DNA of 64,000 nucleotides from Jeotgalibacillus campisalis (lineage in GTDB: Bacteria; Bacillota; Bacilli; Bacillales; Jeotgalibacillaceae). The stretch is taken from assembly GCF_000829515.1 (NCBI RefSeq), contig NZ_JXRR01000010.1:1-64000 (forward strand). Direction: 5' to 3'. Under the pieces are notes generated by a model, which saw only the letters and a program-made list of their open reading frames with translations, searched no databases and had not been told where the DNA came from. Numbering within the stretch: position 1 is the stretch's first letter; every line of letters starts with the position of its first letter. The position numbers were made by a program, and so were the translations under genes. Shown here piece by piece: positions 8,092 to 16,823 of the stretch.

Positions 8092-8940
8092 ATGGAAAAC
8101 ATTATTGAGGTAAAAGGGCTAGCTAAAATATTTGGAAATGAAGCAGCATTAAAGGATATTTCGTTTCAGGTAAAAAAAGGGGAGACATTTGGTTTTTTAG
8201 GACCGAGTGGATCAGGCAAAACGACAACGATTAAAATCCTGACGGCTCAATTAAGAGAAACGGATGGAGAAGCATATGTATTTGGCGTCCCGGCCGAAGA
8301 AGTAAAGCAGAATAAATACCGTCGTAGAATGGGCATCTTAACAGACAATTCCGGGCTGTACAGCAGATTAAGCATCTGGGATAATTTAAAGCTTTACTGT
8401 GACTTATATGACCTTCCATACTCCAGAATTGAAGAAGTGATCGACATGGTGAATTTAAAAGGCGAAGAAAAGAAAAAGGTTTCAGCCCTTTCTAAAGGAA
8501 TGCTGCAGCGCGTGATTCTTGCCAGGACATTTTTACATAAGCCGGAGCTCTTATTTCTGGATGAACCAACTTCTGCTCTTGACCCTGTTAACTCAAGACA
8601 CATTTATCGGGGCCTTGAAAAATTAAAAAGTGAAGGAACAACCATCTTTTTAACGACGCACGACATGAACGAAGCAGAGCTGTTATGTGACCGGGTGGCA
8701 TTCTTGAACAATGGAACGATTCAGCTGCTTGAGGAGCCGAAAGTGTTAAAAAGAAGATATGGCAATGACATGCTGAAAGTAGAATTGACAGACGGAAGAG
8801 AAGTCATGATTGAAAAAGGGCCTAAGGGTGCTCAGCAGTTGTTTGATTATATGAGCATGAACAAGGTAGCGGGTATTGAAACGAATGAACCAACTTTGGG
8901 TGATATTTTTATTGAGGTGACGGGGAGGAAGCTTTCATGA
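8092..8940 (+). CDS. ABC transporter ATP-binding protein
   Basis: 282 residues, with intact Walker A GPSGSGKT (residues 37-44), signature ALSKGMLQR, Walker B LLFLDEPTSALD and switch His in TTHDMNEAE. The C-terminal extension (YGNDMLKVELTDGREV onward) is that of ABC-2 multidrug/antibiotic exporters of the CcmA type. AGGAGG precedes ATG 8092. It overlaps the permease gene by 4 nt (ATGA), so the two are translated as a unit. The upstream LytTR fusion is the likely regulator. Cargo is unknown. Confidence 0.92.
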   Translation: MENIIEVKGLAKIFGNEAALKDISFQVKKGETFGFLGPSGSGKTTTIKILTAQLRETDGEAYVFGVPAEEVKQNKYRRRMGILTDNSGLYSRLSIWDNLKLYCDLYDLPYSRIEEVIDMVNLKGEEKKKVSALSKGMLQRVILARTFLHKPELLFLDEPTSALDPVNSRHIYRGLEKLKSEGTTIFLTTHDMNEAELLCDRVAFLNNGTIQLLEEPKVLKRRYGNDMLKVELTDGREVMIEKGPKGAQQLFDYMSMNKVAGIETNEPTLGDIFIEVTGRKLS

Positions 8941-9647
8941 ATCATTCTATAAAACGGACAATGGCCATTTTTCAAAAGGATTATAAGGATTTCACCAAAA
9001 ATTTATATGTTTCGTCGATGGTTTTCCTGCCCTTGTTCATGGCAGCCATTTATGGGCGGATGGGTGTTCAAAGCATTGAGATGGTTTTTATGATTTTTAA
9101 CTTAACCTTAACTGTCATTGCAGCCTTTACGCAGTCAGCCCTGATTGCAGAGGAAAAAGAAAAGAACACACTCCGCGGACTTATGCTTTCTCCGGCTGGT
9201 ACTGGAGAAATTCTGATTGGAAAAAGCCTTGTCAGCTTTCTGATTTCCGCCATCATTCTTCTATTGTCAGCAGTTTTAATCGAATATCGCCCTGGAAATA
9301 CTCTGTTGATTGCTGCTGGTCTCTTTGTCTCAATTCTTTTCTACTTGGGCGTTGGCACGTTGCTGGGACTGATTACACGATCCGTTATGGAAGCATCTGT
9401 AGCTATTCTGCCAGTTCTCTTGTTTTTCTCTTTTAGCTCTTTTGCGATGCAGCTTTCAGCGGAGTATCCGATCTTAAAAGCCGCAGAGTACCTCCCGAAT
9501 ACGCAGCTTGTAAATCTTGGACACGCCGTTCAAAGCGGAGCCGGCTTCGCGGATGGCTTGCCTGCACTGCTTATTATTACAGGTTGGACCATTGGGATCT
9601 CTGCACTTGTGGTTGTGGTCTATCACAAGAAAATGGTCGACAATTAA
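8937..9647 (+). CDS. ABC-2 type permease
   Basis: 236 residues with six hydrophobic segments and the ABC-2 signature region EEKEKNTLRGLMLSPAG after the second helix. It forms the membrane channel for the ATPase encoded just upstream (4-nt overlap). The complete transporter would be a homodimer or a 2:2 complex exporting a drug, peptide or lipid-like compound. It ends shortly before a strong terminator, so the operon is the ATPase and permease, possibly with the LytTR gene read from the same promoter. Confidence 0.88.
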   Translation: MNHSIKRTMAIFQKDYKDFTKNLYVSSMVFLPLFMAAIYGRMGVQSIEMVFMIFNLTLTVIAAFTQSALIAEEKEKNTLRGLMLSPAGTGEILIGKSLVSFLISAIILLLSAVLIEYRPGNTLLIAAGLFVSILFYLGVGTLLGLITRSVMEASVAILPVLLFFSFSSFAMQLSAEYPILKAAEYLPNTQLVNLGHAVQSGAGFADGLPALLIITGWTIGISALVVVVYHKKMVDN

Positions 9648-9657
9648 TCCCGAATAT

Positions 9658-9690
9658 AAAAAGTCACCTTATGTATAAGGTGACTTTTTT
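9658..9690 (+). terminator. Terminator of the ABC exporter operon
   Basis: Perfect arms AAAAGTCACCTTAT / ATAAGGTGACTTTT around a 2-nt loop, ending in a T-run. Confidence 0.85.
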
Positions 9691-9786
9691 CGATTATTTT
9701 CCGGGAAATAATTCTTTTATGCAACCAGTTGTCAAATGTTCAGCTATTTTGCCTTTAAAAGGTTTTAACAATTTGCTTAATTCTAA

Positions 9787-9817
9787 TTGACTCTCACGTA
9801 ACGTAATACCTTATCAT
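9787..9817 (+). promoter_or_regulatory. MerR-type promoter with 19-bp spacer
   Basis: TTGACT (9787-9792) and TATCAT (9812-9817) are 5/6 matches to the -35 and -10 elements but are separated by 19 bp, the overlong spacing that MerR-family activators correct by twisting DNA. The spacer holds the symmetrical ACGTAACGT. It lies just upstream of the TipA-like gene, so autoregulation is the natural reading. Confidence 0.6.
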
Positions 9818-9841
9818 GAAAAATGAAGGGAGGAAGGCAGG

Positions 9842-10606
9842 ATGACATACAAAGTAAAAGAAGTAGCTGATCTGGTCGGGATCAGTGTGCGCACACTGCA
9901 TCATTATGATGAAATTGGATTATTAGTTCCTGACCAGATTAGTGAAGCAGGTTATCGTCTTTATTCAGAGGATAATTTGGAAACGCTTCAGCAAATTTTG
10001 TTTTTCCGAGAGCTTGACTTCCCTTTGAAAAAAATAAAAGAATTGATGAATCGTCCGGATTATGATCGGCAAGAAGCACTTGAGCTGCACAGGAAACTGA
10101 TCCTGGAAAAACGCAACCGCCTTGACAAGCTTCTCGATTTAATTGATAAGACGATTCTTCATGTGAAAGGAGAAATCAAGATGAGTCAAAAAGAAAAATT
10201 TGAAGGATTTGACTTTACCCATAATCCTTATGAGCAGGAAGCAAGAGACCGGTGGGGGGACAAGAAGGTTGACGAAGCCAAAGAAAAAAAAGGTAAACTG
10301 ACGGACGCAGAACAAAAAGAAATGCAGAATGAAATGGAAGAACTGTATAGGCAGATGGCTGCTCTTCGTCATGGCGAACCTGATAGTCAGCAAGCACAGA
10401 AGTTAACACATGAATGGTACCTTTGGTTAAACAAAGTAGGAAATTACTCTCTTGAAGCCTTTAAAGGACTTGGTGAACTGTATACAGATGATAAACGATT
10501 CAAAAAAAATATTGATCAGTTTGGTGAAGGACTGTCTGAATTCCTGCGGCAATCGATGGCTGTTTATGCAGACCGGGAAATAAAAGAACGATCAGACCGT
10601 TCATAA
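9842..10606 (+). CDS. MerR family regulator with TipAS drug-binding domain
   Basis: 254 residues. The N-terminal MerR winged helix (MTYKVKEVADLVGISVRTLHHYDEIG, YRLYSEDNLETLQQI) is followed by a dimerisation coiled coil (about 75-115) and a TipAS-like all-helical domain (about 130-250), which in TipAL binds thiopeptide antibiotics. This one would activate multidrug genes, like Mta/TipA proteins of Bacillus and Streptomyces. A Cys for covalent thiopeptide capture is absent: I see no cysteine in the whole protein. GGGAGGAAGG precedes ATG 9842. Its promoter carries the 19-bp spacer typical of its own targets. Confidence 0.88.
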   Translation: MTYKVKEVADLVGISVRTLHHYDEIGLLVPDQISEAGYRLYSEDNLETLQQILFFRELDFPLKKIKELMNRPDYDRQEALELHRKLILEKRNRLDKLLDLIDKTILHVKGEIKMSQKEKFEGFDFTHNPYEQEARDRWGDKKVDEAKEKKGKLTDAEQKEMQNEMEELYRQMAALRHGEPDSQQAQKLTHEWYLWLNKVGNYSLEAFKGLGELYTDDKRFKKNIDQFGEGLSEFLRQSMAVYADREIKERSDRS

Positions 10607-10948
10607 ATACAGATGTTGTAAAATGACTATTTCAACAAAGCTTTTAATGAGAACTGGGTCATATCCGTGTCCGATGGGCGTTTTCACCTGAACCCTACCC
10701 TGATTTTAAATCCAAAGCTTTTTTAAACAAAAGAAGGGCCGCATGAAAGTAAACTCATGCGTCTCTTTTAATTTATACGGGATGATTTTTGTCCCAACCA
10801 CTTTCAAAAAGGGGCTCGTGCTAACTTGTATGTCAAATTAACAGACCATTCCACAAAGATCTTCTTTGTAAAAAGATTTAATCTGCTGCACATAGTTTTT
10901 TCATGGATGTGGGAGGGTATTAGTAGGGCAGGAAGATAGGGGGATTTT
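10607..10948. other. Non-coding gap with hairpin and repeat-like tail
   Basis: No gene is supported here. A perfect 7-bp hairpin CGCATGA...TCATGCG at about 10740-10762 followed by TCTCTTTTA could end the MerR transcript. Around 10788-10808, TTTTTGTCCCAACC followed by CTTTC resembles the right end of the element at 29580-29802, so this may be a decayed copy. Confidence 0.45.
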
Positions 10949-12790
10949 ATGAAAGAGTTTGACCTTAAATATGGAGATTATATTCTATATGTAAGCTTTT
11001 TACTAATCAAATTGTACTTATTCAGTATTGCGACTACTACATACTTTAGTTTTTATATGTTAATTGTCAGTTTAGGCAGTGCATTTCTTTTATCGTTTTG
11101 GATTTTATTGATTGCTCCAAAAAAGAGAAGATGGATGCTTGTTGGTTTCAGTGTGCTTATCAGCTTTTTAATTGTGTCAAACGGCTGGTATTATCGGTAC
11201 TTTACCGATTTGTTATCTGTGTCGCTGCTGATTCAGGTGCCGCAGATGGATGCTGTCGGAGGAGGAATGCAGGACATTATATACTGGTATGATTTTCTGT
11301 TTTTCTTAGATGCATTAATCATTCTGGTATTTCATATAATGAATCGAAATAAGCCCATACCCTCGTATAATAAAAAGTCCAGAATTACGGCAGCTTCAGC
11401 AGCTTTTGCCGCTGGACTTGTCCTATTTATCACCCCTTTGATGCTAAAACAGGATGGGGAGCTAATTGATAAGAATCCCTTGTCTAATTTAAAGAATTAT
11501 TATCAGACGGGAATGATCGGCTATCATGCTGTAGACATCGTCAACGAAGTGGATGAAGCCTTGTTTCAGAACACAGAGCTTACCAGTGAAGAAAAGGAAG
11601 AAATCCGTACTTTCCAGGAGACTCAACAGCAATCTCAGCAAGCAGAACAGGTGGAGGAGCAGCCCAATATCATTGTGGTGCAGCTCGAATCTTTCCAGGC
11701 CTCAGTCATCGATCAGGAGATAGACGGTCAAATGCTGACGCCGAACTTAAATGAGTTTAAAGAAGAGGCGATGTATTTTTCGAATTTTTATCACCAAACG
11801 CATGAAGGACGTACGTCGGATGCAGAATTTATTATTAATACCTCTTTTTATCCTTTAAAATCAGGCTCGGTTTACACGAGGTATCCGGACCATTCTTTTG
11901 CCTCTTTACCAGAGGAATTAAGCAGTGAAGGATATGAGACAGCTGCCTTCCACGCTTTTAGACCGAATTTCTGGAACCGGGATCAAATGTATGAGAATTT
12001 TGGTTTTGATGCATTTTACAGTATTGATGATTTTCCAGATAAAGAACAAATTGGTCTTACGCTGAATGACCGTGATTTCTTTTTATCAGGAGTTGAAAAA
12101 ATGGCTGATATGAAAGAGCCTTTTTACAGCTTTATGGTGGCTTTGACGAGTCATACTCCTTATTCATTTCCGGATGAGATGAAGAAGCTGGATCTTGATT
12201 TGTTTGATGAGGAGATTCTGCGTAATTATTATCATAATGTCCACTATGTGGATGATGCATTTGGTTCAATGAAAGAAAAATTAATCGAAGAAGATTTATG
12301 GGATCGTTCGATGGTTGTCGTTTACGGGGATCACGACAGCGCCTTATTCAAAGAAGACAGGGAAATGGCGCAATATGAAAATGCAGAATCCGCTGTTGAT
12401 TACATGGAACTGGGAAGAAAGGTGCCACTCTTTATTAAACCGCCTTCAAGCGAAGAAGGAAAAGTTGTTGAGAAAAGCGGAGGACAAATTGATGTAGCGC
12501 CTACGATTCTTGCTTTGGCCGGAATTGAGCCGGATTTCATGATGGGTACATCTCTTCTAGCTGAAGAAAAAGCGATAACCGTATTTCGGGATGGATCATT
12601 TGTATACGATGGTTTTTACTATGAATCAAATCTCTGGAATGAAAGTGGTAATGGCACATGCTATTCGCTGGAGACTGAACAGGAGGTCGGAAACGATAAT
12701 TGTGCTGCACAAGTGACAGAAGCCGAAAATCACTTGAGACTTTCCGATTTGATTATTAAAAAAGATGGAATTAAACAAATTAATGAATAG
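10949..12790 (+). CDS. LTA synthase family sulfatase-type membrane enzyme
   Basis: 613 residues: about five N-terminal membrane helices (residues 12-190), then a large extracytoplasmic sulfatase-fold domain. Metal and catalytic residues of LtaS-type phosphoglycerol transferases are recognisable: QLESFQ (metal Glu), EGRTSDAEF with the catalytic Thr, FHAFRPNFWNRDQMY, and VVYGDHDSALF near residue 455. It would polymerise or prime glycerol-phosphate on lipoteichoic acid at the outer membrane face, like LtaS, YfnI, YqgS or YvgJ. Which paralogue is unclear. GGGGG precedes ATG 10949. It ends in an acidic, Asn-rich tail and stands alone. Confidence 0.88.
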   Translation: MKEFDLKYGDYILYVSFLLIKLYLFSIATTTYFSFYMLIVSLGSAFLLSFWILLIAPKKRRWMLVGFSVLISFLIVSNGWYYRYFTDLLSVSLLIQVPQMDAVGGGMQDIIYWYDFLFFLDALIILVFHIMNRNKPIPSYNKKSRITAASAAFAAGLVLFITPLMLKQDGELIDKNPLSNLKNYYQTGMIGYHAVDIVNEVDEALFQNTELTSEEKEEIRTFQETQQQSQQAEQVEEQPNIIVVQLESFQASVIDQEIDGQMLTPNLNEFKEEAMYFSNFYHQTHEGRTSDAEFIINTSFYPLKSGSVYTRYPDHSFASLPEELSSEGYETAAFHAFRPNFWNRDQMYENFGFDAFYSIDDFPDKEQIGLTLNDRDFFLSGVEKMADMKEPFYSFMVALTSHTPYSFPDEMKKLDLDLFDEEILRNYYHNVHYVDDAFGSMKEKLIEEDLWDRSMVVVYGDHDSALFKEDREMAQYENAESAVDYMELGRKVPLFIKPPSSEEGKVVEKSGGQIDVAPTILALAGIEPDFMMGTSLLAEEKAITVFRDGSFVYDGFYYESNLWNESGNGTCYSLETEQEVGNDNCAAQVTEAENHLRLSDLIIKKDGIKQINE

Positions 12791-12877
12791 AACGAATATT
12801 GATTATTTATTCCAATAGGTTTTCAATTGATGCAAAACGGGCATCAAATACTAGATAGAATGGGAGAGGTGAGCGAT

Positions 12878-13732
12878 TTGAGAAATACAACTACTCAACA
12901 GGCTAAGAGAAAAGCAGATGACGCTGGTGAAGAAGTAAAACCATGGATTAGAAGGCTCGGTAGATTCGGCTACATGGCTAAAGGATCCGTTTATGGTTTA
13001 ATTGGTATTTTAGCCGTCATGGCAGCTGCCGGAGCTGGCGGTGAAACAACAGACACAAGCGGTGCGCTTCAATCATTGGCAGGAATGCCATTTGGAGAAA
13101 TACTGCTATGGATTATTGGAATTGGTCTTATCGGTTATATTATATGGGAATTTGTTCGTGCGATCCTGGATCCGGAGCATAAAGGAAAAGATGCGAAGGG
13201 GATCGTAACAAGAATCGGTTATTTTATAAGCGGAATTATCTATGGGAGTTTGGCGTTTACTGCTATTAAAATTGCCATGAATGCCGGAAGCGGCGGTGGA
13301 AATTCTGAGCAGACCATTTCTGCCAGGCTTCTTCAGGAGCCCTTTGGCCAATGGATCATTGGTCTTGTAGGAGTCGTTATTATTGGATATGCTGCATATG
13401 AATTTTACAATGGATTGAAAGAACGGTTTATGAGTAAATTTATATTAAAAGACATGAACCAGCATGAAAAAAAGATTGCCAGAAATGCAGGGAAACTTGG
13501 CTTAATCGCCAGAGGAATTGTACTTGGAATGGTAGGCTTTTTCTTTATTCAAACTGCCTACACAGCTGATCCCGATCAATCGAAAGGACTCGATGGAGCA
13601 CTTTCAGAACTTGCACAGCAGCCATATGGAATGATTCTTCTCGGAATCGTTGCAGTTGGATTAATCCTATATGGTATTTACGAAATTATAAGAGGAAGAT
13701 ATGCAAGAATGAATTTCGGTAAAAATGAGTAG
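12878..13732 (+). CDS. DUF1206 integral membrane protein
   Basis: 284 residues built from three tandem DUF1206 repeats, each with two helices: GRFGYMAKGSVYGLIGI, TRIGYFISGIIYGSLAF and GKLGLIARGIVLGMVGF open the three units, and each ends in a motif like GYIIWEFVR, GYAAYEFYN or LYGIYEIIR. The function of the family is unknown. The start chosen is TTG 12878, 7 nt after GGGAGAGGTGA. Upstream in-frame ATGs (12827, 12860) lack a binding site. Transcribed as a single gene. Confidence 0.85.
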   Translation: MRNTTTQQAKRKADDAGEEVKPWIRRLGRFGYMAKGSVYGLIGILAVMAAAGAGGETTDTSGALQSLAGMPFGEILLWIIGIGLIGYIIWEFVRAILDPEHKGKDAKGIVTRIGYFISGIIYGSLAFTAIKIAMNAGSGGGNSEQTISARLLQEPFGQWIIGLVGVVIIGYAAYEFYNGLKERFMSKFILKDMNQHEKKIARNAGKLGLIARGIVLGMVGFFFIQTAYTADPDQSKGLDGALSELAQQPYGMILLGIVAVGLILYGIYEIIRGRYARMNFGKNE

Positions 13733-14125
13733 GACTAGATGATTCTATCAATCTGAATCATGATTACCACTTTATGCAACAGACAAAAAGATCTTTTCAA
13801 GTATCTTTACTCTATTACACCATTCTAGTAAAATAGAGATGTAGGAAAACAGTAGAGTTTCCGATACAGCTGAAACAATTAAATTCCATGCCTTAATAAC
13901 TTTCCAATCATAATTATTTATATATCAATAGTAGGTAAAATGAGTCGAACATTAGAGTCGAACATAAGCCGAAAAGAATCCCTTAGATTCTTTTCGGCTT
14001 TTTTTATTTTCTAAATTTATACATATTTGATAGGAGTCAGTACAAATTAAGAACCGGATATAGAAAATCTGAAGCATAGAGCCAGTATAAAAATGACATA
14101 GGGGACAAAGGAGGAAGGGAACGAA
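13733..14125. other. Non-coding gap before small Cys protein
   Basis: AT-rich and without a supported gene, apart from the strong terminator listed separately and, at its end, the GGAGGAAGG ribosome binding site of the next small gene. Direct repeat GAGTCGAACAT occurs twice near 13942-13965. Confidence 0.5.
13966..14005 (+). terminator. Strong intrinsic terminator
   Basis: Perfect 15-bp stem AAGCCGAAAAGAATC / GATTCTTTTCGGCTT with a short loop and seven Ts. The nearest upstream gene ends 230 nt earlier, so the transcript would have a long 3' tail. Confidence 0.85.
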
Positions 14126-14302
14126 ATGAATTATTTAATTGATCACGAAACGAAATCTATTCATCGAACATCCTTTGCAGGCGACTTATGTGGATTTCAT
14201 ACTAGTTCCTTGGAAAATCGTGAATTTACTCAAAGTATCGCTTATGTGGATCAGCTTATCAATGAAAGCCAATACAGTAAATGCGAATTTTGCGTATCTT
14301 AA
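14126..14302 (+). CDS. Small 58-residue cysteine-containing protein
   Basis: ATG 14126 is preceded by a near-perfect GGAGGAAGG (14110-14118). The frame runs 58 codons to TAA 14300-14302 and reads MNYLIDHETKSIHRTSFAGD then LCGFHTSS ... YSKCEFCVS. The ending CEFC plus the Cys and His of LCGFH could form a small zinc or redox site. No signal peptide or membrane helix. I do not know its function. The strong binding site and protein-like composition support it as a real gene. Confidence 0.65.
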   Translation: MNYLIDHETKSIHRTSFAGDLCGFHTSSLENREFTQSIAYVDQLINESQYSKCEFCVS

Positions 14303-14483
14303 CTGTTGGTTAGGTGTTTTTCATTTTTTCTGAGATAAAAGCTGAAAAAGCTATTCTCATCTTTATAAAAAAGGACTTTACAGGAGCTGTTTTCCCAGTT
14401 TCTATACATTTCTTTTTTTCACTATAATCTGTACTATATATTTAAGCTGATAAGATGCCTTTGTGTGCGAGAGGAGACTTTAT

Positions 14484-15167
14484 TTGAAGATAGAAGCAGA
14501 AATTTATTCGGATATGGTCAGGTATGTGGGGAAACTCCTGAGAGATCACTTTGGTAAAGGACCTACATCCATTTATATTACGTATCAACATCCATTAATC
14601 ACCATTCATTTGAGGGAGTTTCTGGCCCCGATGGAACGGGTGCTGATGGAACGGAATGAAATCAAACGTGTGGAAGAAACAAGAGATTTAATTATGGAGA
14701 ATATATTGCCGGATATGAAGGAATCCTTAAATAAAATGCTGCCTGTTCATATAAACAAGCTTTATTTTAATTGGTCTCTTGAAGATCAGTCTGGCATGAT
14801 TCTGGGGGTTATGGATAACGGGGAGGAATCTTCTGTTCCCTGGCCTGAAGAGATTGATAAGGAAGCGTTCAGACAGGAAATTAACCTGCTGACGAAAAAG
14901 GGCCAGAAAACACCTGAAAAAACAGAATTGTATTGGCTAAGTGACCGCACCATTGTTGCGAAAAGAAAAGGAATTCTTGTGCGTATTGAGAAGGAATTAA
15001 TCTCAAATGGCTATACTGAAGAATTAATTCTGACAAAACGTCCCATGGAAAAGCAGTTAGTTCGTGAAGCAAATCTCGAAGACATCCTGCACAAAAAAAT
15101 ACAGCAAATATTTGTCGATTGGGATTTCGAAGATGATGTTGGCTATATTATCTTAGTAACCGATTAG
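14484..15167 (+). CDS. DUF2294 family protein, two-domain
   Basis: 227 residues comprising two related DUF2294 units: residues 1-110 (IEAEIYSDMVRYVGKLLRDH, GPTSIYITYQHPLITIHL, LNKMLPVHINKLYFNWSLED) and about 120-227 (ELYWLSDRTIVAKRKGILVR, LHKKIQQIFVDWDFEDDVGY). Each ends in a matching strand motif, suggesting internal duplication. Function unknown, although DUF2294 genes in other bacilli sit near Na/H-related genes. TTG 14484 lies 7 nt after GAGGAG (14471-14476) and is preferred over an in-frame GTG at 14463. Confidence 0.8.
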   Translation: MKIEAEIYSDMVRYVGKLLRDHFGKGPTSIYITYQHPLITIHLREFLAPMERVLMERNEIKRVEETRDLIMENILPDMKESLNKMLPVHINKLYFNWSLEDQSGMILGVMDNGEESSVPWPEEIDKEAFRQEINLLTKKGQKTPEKTELYWLSDRTIVAKRKGILVRIEKELISNGYTEELILTKRPMEKQLVREANLEDILHKKIQQIFVDWDFEDDVGYIILVTD

Positions 15168-15325
15168 ACTTGATTCTAAACCTTACTTTAACGAAACACT
15201 CCTGCCTATGATGATGAGTCATGGGTTTTTGTGTTTAAGAATTTTTTATCTATTGGTTTTTATTTACTGGCAGTGAGGTCTGCAATTTTTTTGAGTTTAT
15301 GTTTCATATTGATAGTGTTCCAATA

Positions 15326-15360
15326 TAAAAAAGCACACTTCCAGTTTCCGGAGGTGTGCG
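15326..15360 (-). terminator. Terminator of the histidine kinase gene
   Basis: On the minus strand GCACACCTCCGG pairs with a downstream GGAAGTGTGC arm and is followed by TTTTTTAT, seven bases beyond the kinase stop. Confidence 0.75.
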
Positions 15361-15366
15361 TTGACA

Positions 15367-16437
15367 TTAATGAGAACGATGATGTTTAGTGGGAAGTTGA
15401 ATATGAAAGGTAGTGCCGCAATCTACATGACTATTAATAGTCAGTGTGCCCCCGTGATCAATAATTGTGGTAAAAACCTGTGTCAGGCCAAGACCGGTAC
15501 CTTGTGTTTTGCTTGTGTAAAAGGGAGTGCCAAGCAGCTTTATTTTATCCTTTGGAATCCCTACACCGGTATCATGCATCTTAATATGAACAGTATCGCC
15601 CAATATAAAGTGTTCGATCGTAATTTTTCCGTTTCCTTCAATCGCTTCAATGGCATTTTTAAATAAGTTAAAAAAAGCTTTTAAAAACAAATTTCTTTTT
15701 CCCAGAATATATATCTCAGTATCCTTCAAAAAAAGCTCTACTTTAATATCATAAAAACGATCTTGAAAAAGAAGCAGCAGTGCATCAACTTCTTTACACA
15801 AATAAATTGGAACAATTTCTTCTTCATATAAATCGGGTTTTGACACATGTAAAAGGTTAGTCAAGGTGTTAATGGCGATATTAAGTTCGCTTTTCATGGT
15901 TGTTAAATAGGCATGAGGATGAGATTCCTCAAGGAGCTGAAGGAAACCTTTAACAGCGGTGAGAGGATTCTTTACTTCATGTGCAATGCCGGCTGCAATT
16001 TGCCCCACTGATGCAAGTTTATCCTGATCTTTCATCCACCGTTCAGCTTCTTTTCTTAATGTAATATCCCGAAACACGCTTTGTATGGCTTTTTGATTTC
16101 CGTACATCACTGGATTGCAATAAATCTCAACAGCAACCTTTGTTCCATCAGAGCGGGTAATAATATCTTCTATCTTTCGTGGCATTTCAGCTCCGTTCAT
16201 CGTCTGCTCCACTCTGTTTTGTACCGTTTTTTTGGTACCTTCCTCAAATAAATCCAGCACGCAGGATCCGTGTGCCCGTTCTTTTGTACATCGTAAAAAA
16301 TGCGTACAGGCTTCATTTAAGTACAGCACTTCACAATTAGTATGTATCATAATGTTCTCAATAGAGTACTCTAAGATTTGCCTGTACATTTCCTGTTGAT
16401 TTGTGACAGCATCAGTCTTGCTAAATGTTTTTTCCAT
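15367..16437 (-). CDS. PAS sensor histidine kinase, KinA-E-like
   Basis: 356 residues with no membrane helix, so cytosolic. PAS domain at about 12-130 (ending QSVFRDITLRKEAER), HisKA with phospho-acceptor His153 in AHEVKNPLTAVKGFLQLL, then an ATP-binding domain with N-box NLFKNAIEAI, G1 HDTGVGIP and G2 GTGLGLTQ. The H-box sequence is that of the Bacillus phosphorelay kinases (KinA-KinE), which feed Spo0F and start sporulation or biofilm formation. No response regulator gene is adjacent, as expected for an orphan phosphorelay kinase. Its exact paralogue cannot be assigned. Confidence 0.88.
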   Translation of the reverse strand: MEKTFSKTDAVTNQQEMYRQILEYSIENIMIHTNCEVLYLNEACTHFLRCTKERAHGSCVLDLFEEGTKKTVQNRVEQTMNGAEMPRKIEDIITRSDGTKVAVEIYCNPVMYGNQKAIQSVFRDITLRKEAERWMKDQDKLASVGQIAAGIAHEVKNPLTAVKGFLQLLEESHPHAYLTTMKSELNIAINTLTNLLHVSKPDLYEEEIVPIYLCKEVDALLLLFQDRFYDIKVELFLKDTEIYILGKRNLFLKAFFNLFKNAIEAIEGNGKITIEHFILGDTVHIKMHDTGVGIPKDKIKLLGTPFYTSKTQGTGLGLTQVFTTIIDHGGTLTINSHVDCGTTFHIQLPTKHHRSH

Positions 16438-16823
16438 CTTTTATCCCCTTATTTGAAAGGTATCAGGTCTTGCTTCTTTAGAAAATCAGTTTGCAATGAT
16501 CAAGAACAAACGGTTGCATTAACTTTTCCATGCTCTTTATTCATATACGCTGTTCAAGGAAGACATACTATATCAGGGAATGATCGCGGCTATTGAAAAC
16601 GACTTTGGAGGGCACTTCTGTATTAAAAGCTCCGATTCAATGAAGAGTAAGCTTTTTCATATCTTATAACATTATTTAGCAATTATAAATATATTTCTTT
16701 TATTTCATTTAAATAAATAAAAAGGATCACCAACTGGTAACATAGAACCCGTTTCAATTTTGTAAGCGCTTATTTTATGATACACTTTGTTCAGAATAAA
16801 AAGAAAAAGGTGGGAGAAGCAGC
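16438..16823. other. Divergent intergenic region, kinase and glutamate dehydrogenase
   Basis: No gene seen. It holds the promoters of both divergent genes and the cre-like site listed separately. The central 150 bp are AT-rich. Confidence 0.5.
16760..16774 (+). promoter_or_regulatory. Candidate CcpA cre site upstream of glutamate dehydrogenase
   Basis: TTGTAAGCGCTTATT matches the cre consensus WTGNAARCGNWWWCA at all but the last two positions and overlaps a possible promoter (-10 TATGAT at 16776-16781). CcpA repression of catabolic glutamate dehydrogenase is established for B. subtilis rocG. Assignment here is by motif only. Confidence 0.45.

Noticed and set aside
10139..10409. Minus-strand Phe-rich open frames inside the TipA-like gene
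   Set aside because: Composition (runs of Phe and Leu) is the antisense of Lys/Glu codons; no start signal.
15180..15240. Second terminator after the DUF2294 gene
   Set aside because: Only weak and short pairing around GCCTATGATGATGAGTCATGGG; not enough to call.
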